From Nocardioides soli (lineage in GTDB: Bacteria > Actinomycetota > Actinomycetes > Propionibacteriales > Nocardioidaceae), in NCBI RefSeq assembly GCF_014191495.1, contig NZ_JACHWR010000005.1:62001-126000 (forward strand): 64,000 bases of DNA, read 5' to 3'. The notes beneath the pieces were generated by a model. That model did not search any database, was not told where the DNA came from, and saw only the letters and a list, made by a program, of their open reading frames with translations. This document shows, piece by piece, positions 1 to 6,784 of the stretch (the first letter of the stretch is position 1; every line of letters starts with the position of its first letter). Position numbers and translations under genes: made by a program.

Positions 1-38
1 CCGTGGCCGCCGTCGGCGCCGCGCTGCTGGGCCGATGA
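1..38 (+). CDS. ROK-family sugar kinase, C-terminal end only (partial)
   Basis: Only the last eleven codons are in the window. They read VAAVGAALLGR and then a TGA at 36-38. This alanine-glycine-rich ending is what ROK-family sugar kinases commonly finish with. Its position directly before nagA and nagB fits an N-acetylglucosamine or glucosamine kinase in an amino-sugar operon. The stop overlaps the next ATG at 35 as ATGA. The assignment rests on a very short tail plus context, so another family is possible. Confidence 0.45.
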   Translation, partial: VAAVGAALLGR

Positions 39-217
39 GCTCCGTCACGGGCTGGCCGGCCCCGGGCAGCGGTGCGTCAGCAACCGATTCCGCCGTCCGA
101 TCGGTTGCCTGCTCACCGCCGCCCGGCCGCCGCCCGGGCCAGCGGTGCGTCAGCAACCGATTCCGCCGTCCGATCGGTTGCCTGCTCACCGCCGCCCGGC
201 ACGAGGAGGGCCGATGA
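35..217 (+). CDS. Possible 60-residue leader ORF, copy 1 (doubtful)
   Basis: An open frame starts at the ATG overlapping the ROK kinase stop and ends in a TGA overlapping the ATG of copy 2 (ATGA). The product is rich in Arg, Pro, Ser and Ala and looks like no family I recognise. It runs through the hairpin repeats, so it is probably a by-product of the duplicated non-coding leader. The ATGA overlaps on both sides would permit translational coupling from the kinase to nagA, which is the only argument for translation. Confidence 0.2.
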   Translation: MSSVTGWPAPGSGASATDSAVRSVACSPPPGRRPGQRCVSNRFRRPIGCLLTAARHEEGR

Positions 218-392
218 GCTCAGTCACGGGCTGGCCGGCCCTGGGCAGGGGTGCGTCAGCAACCGATTCCGCCGTCCGATCGGTTGCCTGCTCACCGCCG
301 CCCGGCCGCCGCCCGGGCCAGCGGTGCGTGAGCAACCGATTCCGCCGTCCGATCGGTTGCCTGCTCACCGCCGCCCGGAACGAGGAGGGCCG
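35..392 (+). repeat. Two tandem copies of a 179-bp unit containing four hairpins
   Basis: Positions 35-213 and 214-392 are nearly identical 179-bp copies. Each begins with ATG and ends with a purine-rich gAGGAGGGccg that precedes the next ATG. Each copy holds two hairpins 73 bp apart, starting near 72, 145, 251 and 324. The stem is GCAACCGAT pairing with ATCGGTTGC around an 11-nt loop. The boundary of each copy falls exactly on a start codon, so the duplication copied a ribosome binding site with its start. The third start, at 393, is that of nagA. Function is unknown; roles in attenuation or spacing are inference. Confidence 0.85.
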
Positions 393-396
393 ATGA
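214..396 (+). CDS. Possible 60-residue leader ORF, copy 2 (doubtful)
   Basis: This is the second copy of the same frame, differing from copy 1 at a few residues. It ends with a TGA that overlaps the nagA ATG at 393 by four bases. A purine-rich ribosome binding site about 8 nt before position 214 is the same as the one before nagA. No recognisable domain is present. As with copy 1, the evidence for a real protein is the coupled start/stop geometry only. Confidence 0.2.
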   Translation: MSSVTGWPALGRGASATDSAVRSVACSPPPGRRPGQRCVSNRFRRPIGCLLTAARNEEGR

Positions 397-1334
397 ACAC
401 CGTCTCCGGTCTCGTCGACATCCAGGTCAACGGCGCCGCCGGTATCGACCTCACCGCCGAGCCGCACCGGCTCTGGGAGGTGGCGGCGGCGCTGCCGGCG
501 TACGGCGTCGTCGCGTTCGTGCCGACCGTCATCACCAGCGACCCGGCGGCCCGTGAGCAGGCCCTCGCGACGTACGCCGCCGGGCCGCCCGCGGGCTGGG
601 TCGGTGCGGAGCCGCTCGGACTGCACTTCGAGGGCCCGATGATCGCGCCCGCCCGCAAGGGCGCGCACCCCGAGCACTGGCTGCGGGCGCCCTCGCTCGA
701 GTTGGTCGACGGCTGGTCGCGCGAGGCCGGCGTCGTGATGGTCACCATCGCCCCCGAGCTGCCGGGGGCGATCGACGTCGTCGAGCGGCTGGTGGCCCGC
801 GGCGTCGTCGTGTCGGTCGGCCACACCGCGGCCGCGACCGCCGACGTGGTCGCCGCGGTGGAGGCCGGCGCCCGGTGCGTGACCCACCTCGGCAACGCGA
901 TGGCACCGCTGCTGGCCCGCGAGCCCGGCCCGGTCGGCGTCGCGCTGGGGGCTGACGGACTGGTCGCCGGGGTGATCGTCGATGGTCACCACCTCGACCC
1001 GCACTTCGTGCGCGCCGCCTGGCGTGCCCTCGGCTCCGAGCGTTTCGTGTCGGTCTCCGACACCACCGCCGCCCTCGGACTGCCCGACGGCCCGGCCCGC
1101 CTCGGCGACCAGGACGTGATCGTCTCCGGCGGCACGGTACGGCTCGCCGACGGCACGCTCGCCGGCTCCGCCGCGTCGCTGCTCGACTGCCTGCGCCTGC
1201 TGGTCGCCCAGACCGGCTGCACCCTCGACGAGGCGGTCGCCACCGCCACCACGACCCCGCTCACCCTGCTCGGGCTGCCGCCGCGCGAGGAGCGGATCCG
1301 GCTCACCGACGATCTGCGCCTGGAGGTCGACTGA
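393..1334 (+). CDS. nagA: N-acetylglucosamine-6-phosphate deacetylase, short form
   Basis: Converts GlcNAc-6-phosphate to glucosamine-6-phosphate and acetate in the cytoplasm, feeding NagB. The 313-residue protein shows the amidohydrolase TIM-barrel signatures: DIQVNGAAG near residue 9, HFEGP with metal ligand Glu80, VGHT with His144, THLGNAM with His165, IVDGHH around 195-200 and VSDTT with the catalytic Asp223. Typical NagA proteins have about 380 residues. Here both the N-terminal and the C-terminal strands of the small beta-sandwich are missing, since the protein begins almost at the first barrel strand and ends at LRLEVD. The ATG at 393 follows AGGAGGG. The frame is open further upstream only through the duplicated repeat, so I chose 393. 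The stop overlaps the nagB ATG by one base. Confidence 0.85.
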   Translation: MNTVSGLVDIQVNGAAGIDLTAEPHRLWEVAAALPAYGVVAFVPTVITSDPAAREQALATYAAGPPAGWVGAEPLGLHFEGPMIAPARKGAHPEHWLRAPSLELVDGWSREAGVVMVTIAPELPGAIDVVERLVARGVVVSVGHTAAATADVVAAVEAGARCVTHLGNAMAPLLAREPGPVGVALGADGLVAGVIVDGHHLDPHFVRAAWRALGSERFVSVSDTTAALGLPDGPARLGDQDVIVSGGTVRLADGTLAGSAASLLDCLRLLVAQTGCTLDEAVATATTTPLTLLGLPPREERIRLTDDLRLEVD

Positions 1335-2119
1335 TGGAGGTCGTGCCGCTCTCCTCCGCCGCCGAGGCCGGTGCGGTCGCCGCCGACGCGATCGAGGCGC
1401 TGGTGCGCCGCCGGCCCGACGCCGTGCTCGGCCTGGCGACCGGGTCGAGCCCGCTCCCGACATACCAGGAGCTGATCCGCCGCCACCGGACCGGCGCCGG
1501 CCCGGCGTACGACGCGGTGCGCTGCTTCACCCTCGACGAGTACGTCGGGCTCCCCGCCGGCCACCCGGAGACCTACCGGGAGACGATCTTCCGCGAGTGC
1601 ACCGACGGCCTCGGCATCGCCCGCGACCGGGTGCGCAGCCCGGACCCGTCGCCCGACGGTCTCTCCGACGCCGGCCCTCGCTACGAGGCCGCGATCGAGG
1701 CCGCGGGCGGGGTCGACCTGCAGGTGCTCGGCATCGGCGGCGACGGTCACCTCGCCTTCAACGAGCCCGGCTCCTCCCTCGCCTCCGCCACCCGCCTGAA
1801 GACCCTCACCGCGCGGACCCGGCAGGACAACGCCCGCTTCTTCGGGTCGGTCGACCAGGTCCCCCAGCACGTGCTCACCCAGGGCCTCGGCACCATCCTG
1901 CGCGCCCGGCACCTGCTCTTCGTCGCCACCGGCGCGGCCAAGGCCGACGCGGTCGCCGCCGCCGTCGAGGGCCCGGTCTCCGCCTCCTGCCCCGCCTCGG
2001 TTCTCCAGCTGCACCCGCACGCCACCGTGCTGCTCGACCCCGCCGCCGCAGCCCGCCTGACCCGGCTCGACTACTACCGCGAGGTGTACGCCGGCAAGCC
2101 GGCCTGGCAGGGGCTCTGA
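1334..2119 (+). CDS. nagB: Glucosamine-6-phosphate deaminase
   Basis: Isomerises and deaminates glucosamine-6-phosphate to fructose-6-phosphate plus ammonia, completing amino-sugar catabolism. The 261 residues match the usual family length. Motifs include LATGSSPLPTY near residue 34 (phosphate binding), FTLDEYVGL with catalytic Asp68, and GIGGDGHLAFNEPGS carrying the His/Glu pair of the ring-opening machinery. The ATG shares its A with the nagA TGA, so translation is coupled. The preceding leader, ROK kinase and nagA make a compact GlcNAc-use operon. Two palindromes follow the stop and probably end the transcript. Confidence 0.93.
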   Translation: MEVVPLSSAAEAGAVAADAIEALVRRRPDAVLGLATGSSPLPTYQELIRRHRTGAGPAYDAVRCFTLDEYVGLPAGHPETYRETIFRECTDGLGIARDRVRSPDPSPDGLSDAGPRYEAAIEAAGGVDLQVLGIGGDGHLAFNEPGSSLASATRLKTLTARTRQDNARFFGSVDQVPQHVLTQGLGTILRARHLLFVATGAAKADAVAAAVEGPVSASCPASVLQLHPHATVLLDPAAAARLTRLDYYREVYAGKPAWQGL

Positions 2120-2128
2120 GGCGGCGTC

Positions 2129-2191
2129 GGGATACCCGGTGCACCGGGTATCCCGGCACTTCTCGGCCGATGCAACACCCGAGAAGTGCCG
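2129..2191 (+). terminator. Double palindrome after nagB
   Basis: Two adjacent hairpins follow nagB. The first, 2129-2154, is a perfect 26-bp palindrome with half-site GGGATACCCGGTG. The second has 13-bp perfect arms at 2154-2166 and 2179-2191 (CGGCACTTCTCGG) around a 12-nt loop. No U-tract follows, as is common in GC-rich actinobacteria. A role as terminator or REP-like element is inferred from position and structure. Confidence 0.65.
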
Positions 2192-2239
2192 GTTCTGCCC
2201 GAGAGGCTCCCCGCGGCCTAGCGAAGCTAGGGTGACGGC

Positions 2240-2785
2240 GTGCCTGACGACTTCCGCCGCGACCGCGTGGGTACGGCGCTGGCCGGCACGAACCCGATGG
2301 TGCTCCGACGGATGCGGGCCGGGTTCGCCGTGATCGGGGACGTGCAGCACCTGCCGGGCTACTGCGTGCTGATCACCGACACCCCGGGCGTCGACCAGCT
2401 CACCGACCTGACGCCCGAGCGGCAGCTGGTCTTCCTCGACGACATGGCCGTGCTGGGCCGCGCGGTGGCGGCGGTGTGCGCGCGGCGCGACCCGCAGTTC
2501 AAGCGGATCAACCTCGAGATCCAGGGCAACACCGACGCGTTCCTGCACGCCCACGTCACGCCGCGCTACCACTGGGAGCCGGACGACATCGTCGGCTGGC
2601 CGGCCGCGCTGCACCACTGGACGGAGCGGGTCGGACCCGAGCACGCGGTCGGCCCGCAGCACGACGAGCTGCGCGCGGAGCTGGTCGCCGAGCTCCTAGT
2701 GGCCGTCACCGGAAGTTCTTCGGGTGGCCCGCACCCCGGGCACGCACCTCGCGGCGTTGCCGTCGCTTGCTGGACGAGCAAGTAG
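2240..2785 (+). CDS. HIT-family hydrolase/transferase
   Basis: Member of the histidine-triad superfamily, small nucleotide hydrolases or transferases; the substrate cannot be told. The diagnostic segment FLHAHVTPRY at residues 101-110 corresponds to the H-L-H-I-H-V-x-P-R pattern. The presumed catalytic His103 and the third His105 are present, while the first His is Phe. Start is GTG at 2240 with a CTAGGGT -10-like hexamer about 10 nt upstream and no clear ribosome binding site, so probably leaderless. The domain ends near residue 155. The last roughly 29 residues (181 in total) are encoded by a 168-bp palindromic element that also supplies the TAG stop, so the C-terminus looks replaced. Confidence 0.75.
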   Translation: MPDDFRRDRVGTALAGTNPMVLRRMRAGFAVIGDVQHLPGYCVLITDTPGVDQLTDLTPERQLVFLDDMAVLGRAVAAVCARRDPQFKRINLEIQGNTDAFLHAHVTPRYHWEPDDIVGWPAALHHWTERVGPEHAVGPQHDELRAELVAELLVAVTGSSSGGPHPGHAPRGVAVACWTSK

Positions 2786-2863
2786 AGCCGCGCTCCGGCG
2801 CCTTGCGATGCACGCACCCCGAGCACGGGCCACCCCCGAGGAACTTCCAGCGACGACCACTAG
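2696..2863. repeat. 168-bp imperfect palindromic element between convergent genes
   Basis: The element begins CTAGTGGCCGTC at 2696 and ends GACGACCACTAG at 2863, with terminal inverted repeats of about 36 bp including GGAAGTTC and GGGTGGCCCG. Inner parts (CACGCACCTCGC against GCGATGCACGCAC) also pair, so most of it can fold into one long hairpin. It spans the 3' end of the HIT gene (+), giving its last codons and stop, and contains the WYL stop codon (-) at 2860-2862. It could be a bidirectional terminator or a small MITE-like insertion; no target duplication is evident. Confidence 0.75.
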
Positions 2864-3783
2864 TCCGAGGCGGCTGACGCCAGCCGGGCGGCGAGCGACC
2901 GCAACGCCGAGCGCAGCTCCGGCGAGCCCACCACCTCGAACGGCACCGGGAGCATCGCGAGGCGAGCGGCGTACCAGTCCGGGTCGTCGGTGGTGGCGAC
3001 CATCCGGGTGCGGTCGCCCTCGGCCGACAGCAGCGCGAAGCTGCGCGGCACCCAGCGCCGGACCTGCTCGACCGGCGCGTCGACCAGCACCTCCGCGGCG
3101 TACCGCCAGCCCTGCGAGAAGTGCTCCTCGACGACCCGCAGCGCGTCGATGCCCGCGGGAGGAGTGAAGGTCTCGGGCAGCGCCGACACGTCGGCGACCC
3201 GGTCGACGCGCAGCACCCGCTGGGCGTCGCGGCTGCGCGACCAGCAGAGCAGGTACCAGTGGCTGTGCCGCAGCACGACCGCCCACGGCTCGACCACCAT
3301 CTCCGAGATCCGCTCGCCGATCCGGTAGTCGAGCATCAGCGTGCGCGACGCCGCGCACGCCGCGACCAGGCGCTCGAGGTGCTCGTGGGGTGCGATGTCG
3401 CCGGCCGACTGCGGGTGCGGTACGGCGGGCCGCTCCGGCAGCACGCGCAGGATCTTGGCGAGCGCGCCGCCGACGACGTCGGCCGGGTCGGCCGCGCGGG
3501 GGTGGCCCTCCAGCGTGGCCATCACGAGACCCGTCGCCTCCGCCGCGGTGAACATCAGCGGCGGCAGCCGCAGGCCGCGGCCGACCCGGTAGCCGCCGTA
3601 CGGCCCGCTCGCCGACTCGATCGGGAGGTCGGCCTCGCGCAGGATCGCGACGTAGCGCCGGGCCGCCCGGCCGGTGACGCCGAGCCCGGCGCCGAGCTGG
3701 TCGGCCGTGATGCCCGGGCGCGCCTGGATCAGCTCGAGCGTGCGCAGCGCGCGGGCAGTCGGGGAAGTAGATCGTCCGGGAAT
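2860..3783 (-). CDS. WYL-domain transcriptional regulator (HTH-WYL)
   Basis: Around 307 residues with an N-terminal winged helix (TARALRTLELIQARPGITA and the following recognition helix around GVTGRAARRYV) and the wing segment GPYGGYRVG. A WYL domain follows, with the ligand-binding region around LDYRIGERIS and WYLLCWSRSRD, then a C-terminal WCX extension. Such proteins bind DNA and sense small molecules or nucleic acid. No ATG, GTG or TTG exists near the natural N-terminus. The best candidate is ATT at 3783 (giving MPGRSTSPTARAL), a few nt after a CACTAG -10-like element, implying a leaderless ATT start. It is divergent from the DinB-like gene with 18 bp between. The stop lies in the palindromic element. 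Confidence 0.82.
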   Translation of the reverse strand: MPGRSTSPTARALRTLELIQARPGITADQLGAGLGVTGRAARRYVAILREADLPIESASGPYGGYRVGRGLRLPPLMFTAAEATGLVMATLEGHPRAADPADVVGGALAKILRVLPERPAVPHPQSAGDIAPHEHLERLVAACAASRTLMLDYRIGERISEMVVEPWAVVLRHSHWYLLCWSRSRDAQRVLRVDRVADVSALPETFTPPAGIDALRVVEEHFSQGWRYAAEVLVDAPVEQVRRWVPRSFALLSAEGDRTRMVATTDDPDWYAARLAMLPVPFEVVGSPELRSALRSLAARLASAASD

Positions 3784-3801
3784 GCCCCTAGTGTGCCGGA
3801 C

Positions 3802-4362
3802 ATGACGACCTCCCCGAACGTCTTCCGGACCGAGACCCCGCTGGCCGGCACCGAGATCGAGGCCCTCGTCGGGTCGCTCAACCGGATGCGCACCTACCTG
3901 CTGTGGAAGTGCGGCGGCGTCGACGACGCCGGCATTCGCGCCACGCTCGGCACTTCGACCCTGACGCTGGGCGGCCTGCTCAAGCACCTGTCGGTCGTCG
4001 AGGCCATCACGTTCTCCTGGAAGCTGCACGGCCGGCGCCCGTTCGCACCGTTCGAGGACGCCGACTGGGACGACCCCGACTGGCACTTCCGCGTCGAGGA
4101 CGACGACACCCCCGCCTCGCTCGAGGCGCTCTACCGCGCGTCGGTCGCGAAGGGGCAGGCGCTCGTCGACGAGGCGATCGCGGCGGTCGGGCTCGGCGGG
4201 GACGCCGACATCGCGGACGACGAGGGCCGGCACGCCAACGTGCGCCGGCTCGTCTACGACATGATCGAGGAGTACGGCCGGCACGTCGGCCACGCCGATC
4301 TGATCCGCGAGTCCGTCGACGGCCTCGTGGGCGAGGACCCCGGGCCGGAGTGGTCGGCCTAG
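3802..4362 (+). CDS. DinB-like DUF664 protein
   Basis: A 186-residue four-helix-bundle protein of the DinB/DUF664 type. The segment TLGGLLKHLSVVEAITFSW near residue 54 and the C-terminal EEYGRHVGHADLIRE carry the spaced histidines that bind a metal in this superfamily. Actinobacterial relatives include mycothiol-dependent transferases, but the substrate here is unknown. The ATG at 3802 lies 7 nt after TAGTGT, a -10-like hexamer, suggesting a leaderless mRNA from a promoter shared with the divergent WYL gene. The WYL protein may regulate this gene; that is inferred from position only. Confidence 0.85.
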   Translation: MTTSPNVFRTETPLAGTEIEALVGSLNRMRTYLLWKCGGVDDAGIRATLGTSTLTLGGLLKHLSVVEAITFSWKLHGRRPFAPFEDADWDDPDWHFRVEDDDTPASLEALYRASVAKGQALVDEAIAAVGLGGDADIADDEGRHANVRRLVYDMIEEYGRHVGHADLIRESVDGLVGEDPGPEWSA

Positions 4363-4389
4363 CGACGCCCTCGGGTCAGGGTTGCGCTC

Positions 4390-5553
4390 TCACGCGAGCG
4401 CGACGGTGAGCGCCAGGACGGTCGCGGGGTCGTCGAGCCGGTCGCCGTACAGCTCGCGCAGCTGGCCCATCCGGTAGCGCACGGTCTGCGGGTGCACGAA
4501 CAGGTCGGCCGCGACCTCGTCGCGGCGGCCGTGGTGGAGCAGCCACGAGCGCAGCGTGTCGGCGAGCTTCTCGGCCGTGCCGGGCCGCAGGGCGGCGAGC
4601 GGGGCGAGCACCTGGGCGCGCAGGTCCGCCCGAGCGGAGGGGTCGGCGTCGAGCACCAGGGGCACCAGGTGTGCCTCGGTGTCGAGCTCGAGCCCGGCCG
4701 CCCGGGCACGCAGGGCCCGGTCGTACGACGCGCGCACCTCGAGCCACGGTCTCGGCGGCCCCGCCGTGCAGCCGCGGGTGCCGAGCGTCCGCAGCAGCGC
4801 CGCACGCCGGTGCCCGTGCGCGTCGGGCACCAGCAGCAGCACCGCCTCGTCGAGCTCGGGCGGCTCGGTGGCCGCGATCGTGCCCGGGGAGACGGCGGCG
4901 AGCACCGGGCGCACCTGGGCCTCGGGCACGATCACCGCGGTCAGCGTCTTCGGCGGCTCCCAACCCGCGCGCTCGGCCGTCGCGAGCACGGTGTCGGCCG
5001 GGGAGCCGGTGAGCAGGTGGTGGGCGATCCGCTCCAGGCGGCGCTGCCGGACCCGGCCGGTGGTGGCGAGCTCGTCGTTGTGGCCGGCGACGCTCGCGGC
5101 GGAGAGCTCGTCGATGTAGGCGAAGACCAGCTCCGCGAAGGCGACCAGCGTCTCGCCGTCGAGGCCGTTGCGCACCGCGGTCGTCGACATCTCGCGCCAG
5201 GAGACGCGGGCGCCGATCCGGTACGCCGCGAGGATCGCCTCGGTCGAGCGGCCGCTGCGGGCCTCGCCGCGGCCGAGCTGGTAGGCGCCGTCGACCGCGG
5301 GCGCGGTGGGTGTGGTCAGGTCGGCACCGCGCCGGCCGCTGGCGAGGGAGAGGAACCCGCCCAGCGCGAGCTGCACCGCGTTGCGGATCGTCTCGCCCAT
5401 CGGCCCGCTGAACGCGTCGGTGTAGCTGGGCACCTCGTCGATGATCGCGGCGACGACGTGCTCGGCGACGTCGGCCAGCTCGGCGCGCATCCGCTCGACG
5501 GCCCGGGGTGGGAGCCGGAGCCCGTGATCGGCCGTGCGCCGGGGAGTGGCCAT
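4390..5553 (-). CDS. PucR-type helix-turn-helix regulator
   Basis: A 387-residue regulator with the architecture of PucR/CdaR proteins: an N-terminal alpha-helical sensor-like region (RAELADVAEHVVAAIIDEV), a central GGDEF-like domain, and a C-terminal HTH_30 (ADTLRSWLLHHGRRDEVAAD followed by LFVHPQTVRYRMGQLRELYG). It is divergent from the reductase-desaturase pair with 91 bp between starts. Regulators of this class lie next to desaturase operons in other actinobacteria, so control of membrane-lipid desaturation is the likely role. The ATG at 5553 gives a sensible N-terminus. Confidence 0.87.
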   Translation of the reverse strand: MATPRRTADHGLRLPPRAVERMRAELADVAEHVVAAIIDEVPSYTDAFSGPMGETIRNAVQLALGGFLSLASGRRGADLTTPTAPAVDGAYQLGRGEARSGRSTEAILAAYRIGARVSWREMSTTAVRNGLDGETLVAFAELVFAYIDELSAASVAGHNDELATTGRVRQRRLERIAHHLLTGSPADTVLATAERAGWEPPKTLTAVIVPEAQVRPVLAAVSPGTIAATEPPELDEAVLLLVPDAHGHRRAALLRTLGTRGCTAGPPRPWLEVRASYDRALRARAAGLELDTEAHLVPLVLDADPSARADLRAQVLAPLAALRPGTAEKLADTLRSWLLHHGRRDEVAADLFVHPQTVRYRMGQLRELYGDRLDDPATVLALTVALA

Positions 5554-5644
5554 GGTCCAGTTTTATCACCAGCGAACAATGCCGACCCCGATCTTCACGT
5601 CCTACGGTCATGATCTTGCGCGTCGCGCGCAGCAGACTGTGGTC

Positions 5645-6760
5645 ATGAGCATCGCCCTCCCGTCCGGAACGACCCGGTCCCGTCGTGGTCGATCCCTGCG
5701 CGAGGGGCTGCGCCGGGTCGCCGAGGCCGCGGTCACGCCGCTCGAGCTGGGCGACGTGCTCGACGTCTTCCACCCGCTGCGCCGCGGCGCCGACCTGCGG
5801 GCCCGCATCGTCGAGGTCCGCCCCGAGACCCACCAGTCCGCGACCGTGCTGCTCCAGCCGGGGCGGGACTGGGCCGGCCACGTGCCGGGACAGTACGTCC
5901 GCGTGGGCGTCGACGTCGACGGCGTCCGCCTGTGGCGCACCTACTCGCTCACCCACGGCCCGCGCGCCGACCGCCGGATCAGCATCACCGTCAAGGCGAT
6001 CCCCGGCGGCGTGGTCTCCAACTACCTGGTCCGCCGCGCCCGGCCCGGCCAGATGATCCAGCTGCACCAGTCCGAGGGCGAGTTCGTGCTGCCGCAGCCG
6101 ATCCCCGCCAAGCTGCTGCTCGTCACCGGCGGCTCGGGCATCACGCCGGTGATCGGCATGCTCCGCAACCTCTTCTCGCGCGCCGAGCGGCCCCAGACCG
6201 ACATCGTGCTGCTGCACTCCGCGCTCTCGCGGGCCGAGGTGATCTTCGGCAGCGAGCTGCGGCAGTACGACGCGGCCGGGTGGCTGCGCCTCGTCGAGCT
6301 GCACACCGACACCCACGGGCTGCTCGACGTGGCCGACCTCGACCGGCTGGTGCCCGACCTGGCCGAGCGCACGGCGTACGCCTGCGGTCCGGCCGGCCTG
6401 CTCGACGCGCTCCAGGAGCACTTCGACGCGCGCGGGCTGACCCTTGCCACCGAGCGCTTCCGCGCGCAGCTGGTCGAGGCAGGCGACGGCGGCACCGTCA
6501 CCTTCGCCGGCGGCACCCCGCTGGAGGCCGACGGCGCCACCCCGATCCTCGACGTCGCGGAGAACGCCGGCGTACTGATGCCCAGCGGCTGCCGGATGGG
6601 CATCTGCATGGGCTGCGTCCTGCCGCTGAAGGAGGGCGCCGTCCGCGACCTGCGCAACGGCGCGCTCACCACCGCCGTACCCGGCGAGACCGGGCCCGGC
6701 GGCGTACCGATCCAGACCTGCATCAGCGCGGCCGCCGGGCCGTGTGTGATCGACCACTGA
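5645..6760 (+). CDS. Ferredoxin reductase-type electron donor to desaturase (Rv3230c-like)
   Basis: A 371-residue flavo-iron-sulfur protein that passes electrons from NAD(P)H to the adjacent desaturase. In order it shows an FAD-binding barrel (GQYVRVGVDVDG and RTYSLTH), an NAD-binding domain (LLVTGGSGITPVIGML, then YACGPAGLLDAL) and a C-terminal plant-type [2Fe-2S] domain (CRMGICMGC, with the last Cys in IQTCIS). The order and the partner match Mycobacterium tuberculosis Rv3230c with DesA3. The ATG at 5645 was chosen because upstream codons overlap the divergent promoter region. It lies 24 nt before the desaturase. Confidence 0.9.
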   Translation: MSIALPSGTTRSRRGRSLREGLRRVAEAAVTPLELGDVLDVFHPLRRGADLRARIVEVRPETHQSATVLLQPGRDWAGHVPGQYVRVGVDVDGVRLWRTYSLTHGPRADRRISITVKAIPGGVVSNYLVRRARPGQMIQLHQSEGEFVLPQPIPAKLLLVTGGSGITPVIGMLRNLFSRAERPQTDIVLLHSALSRAEVIFGSELRQYDAAGWLRLVELHTDTHGLLDVADLDRLVPDLAERTAYACGPAGLLDALQEHFDARGLTLATERFRAQLVEAGDGGTVTFAGGTPLEADGATPILDVAENAGVLMPSGCRMGICMGCVLPLKEGAVRDLRNGALTTAVPGETGPGGVPIQTCISAAAGPCVIDH

Positions 6761-6784
6761 CCCCGGCCCGATTCGAGGAGTCGC

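Noticed and set aside
72..392. Longer N-terminus for NagA using the upstream open frame
   Set aside because: The added residues are translated hairpin repeats (QQPIPPSDRLPAHRRP repeated), not the NagA beta-sandwich.
35..392. DasR operator before nagA
   Set aside because: The repeated stem GCAACCGAT/ATCGGTTGC does not resemble the DasR consensus ACTGGTCTAGACCAGT.
186..1463. Minus-strand open frame opposite nagA
   Set aside because: Arg/Gly-rich shadow of nagA with no domain; typical for GC-rich DNA.
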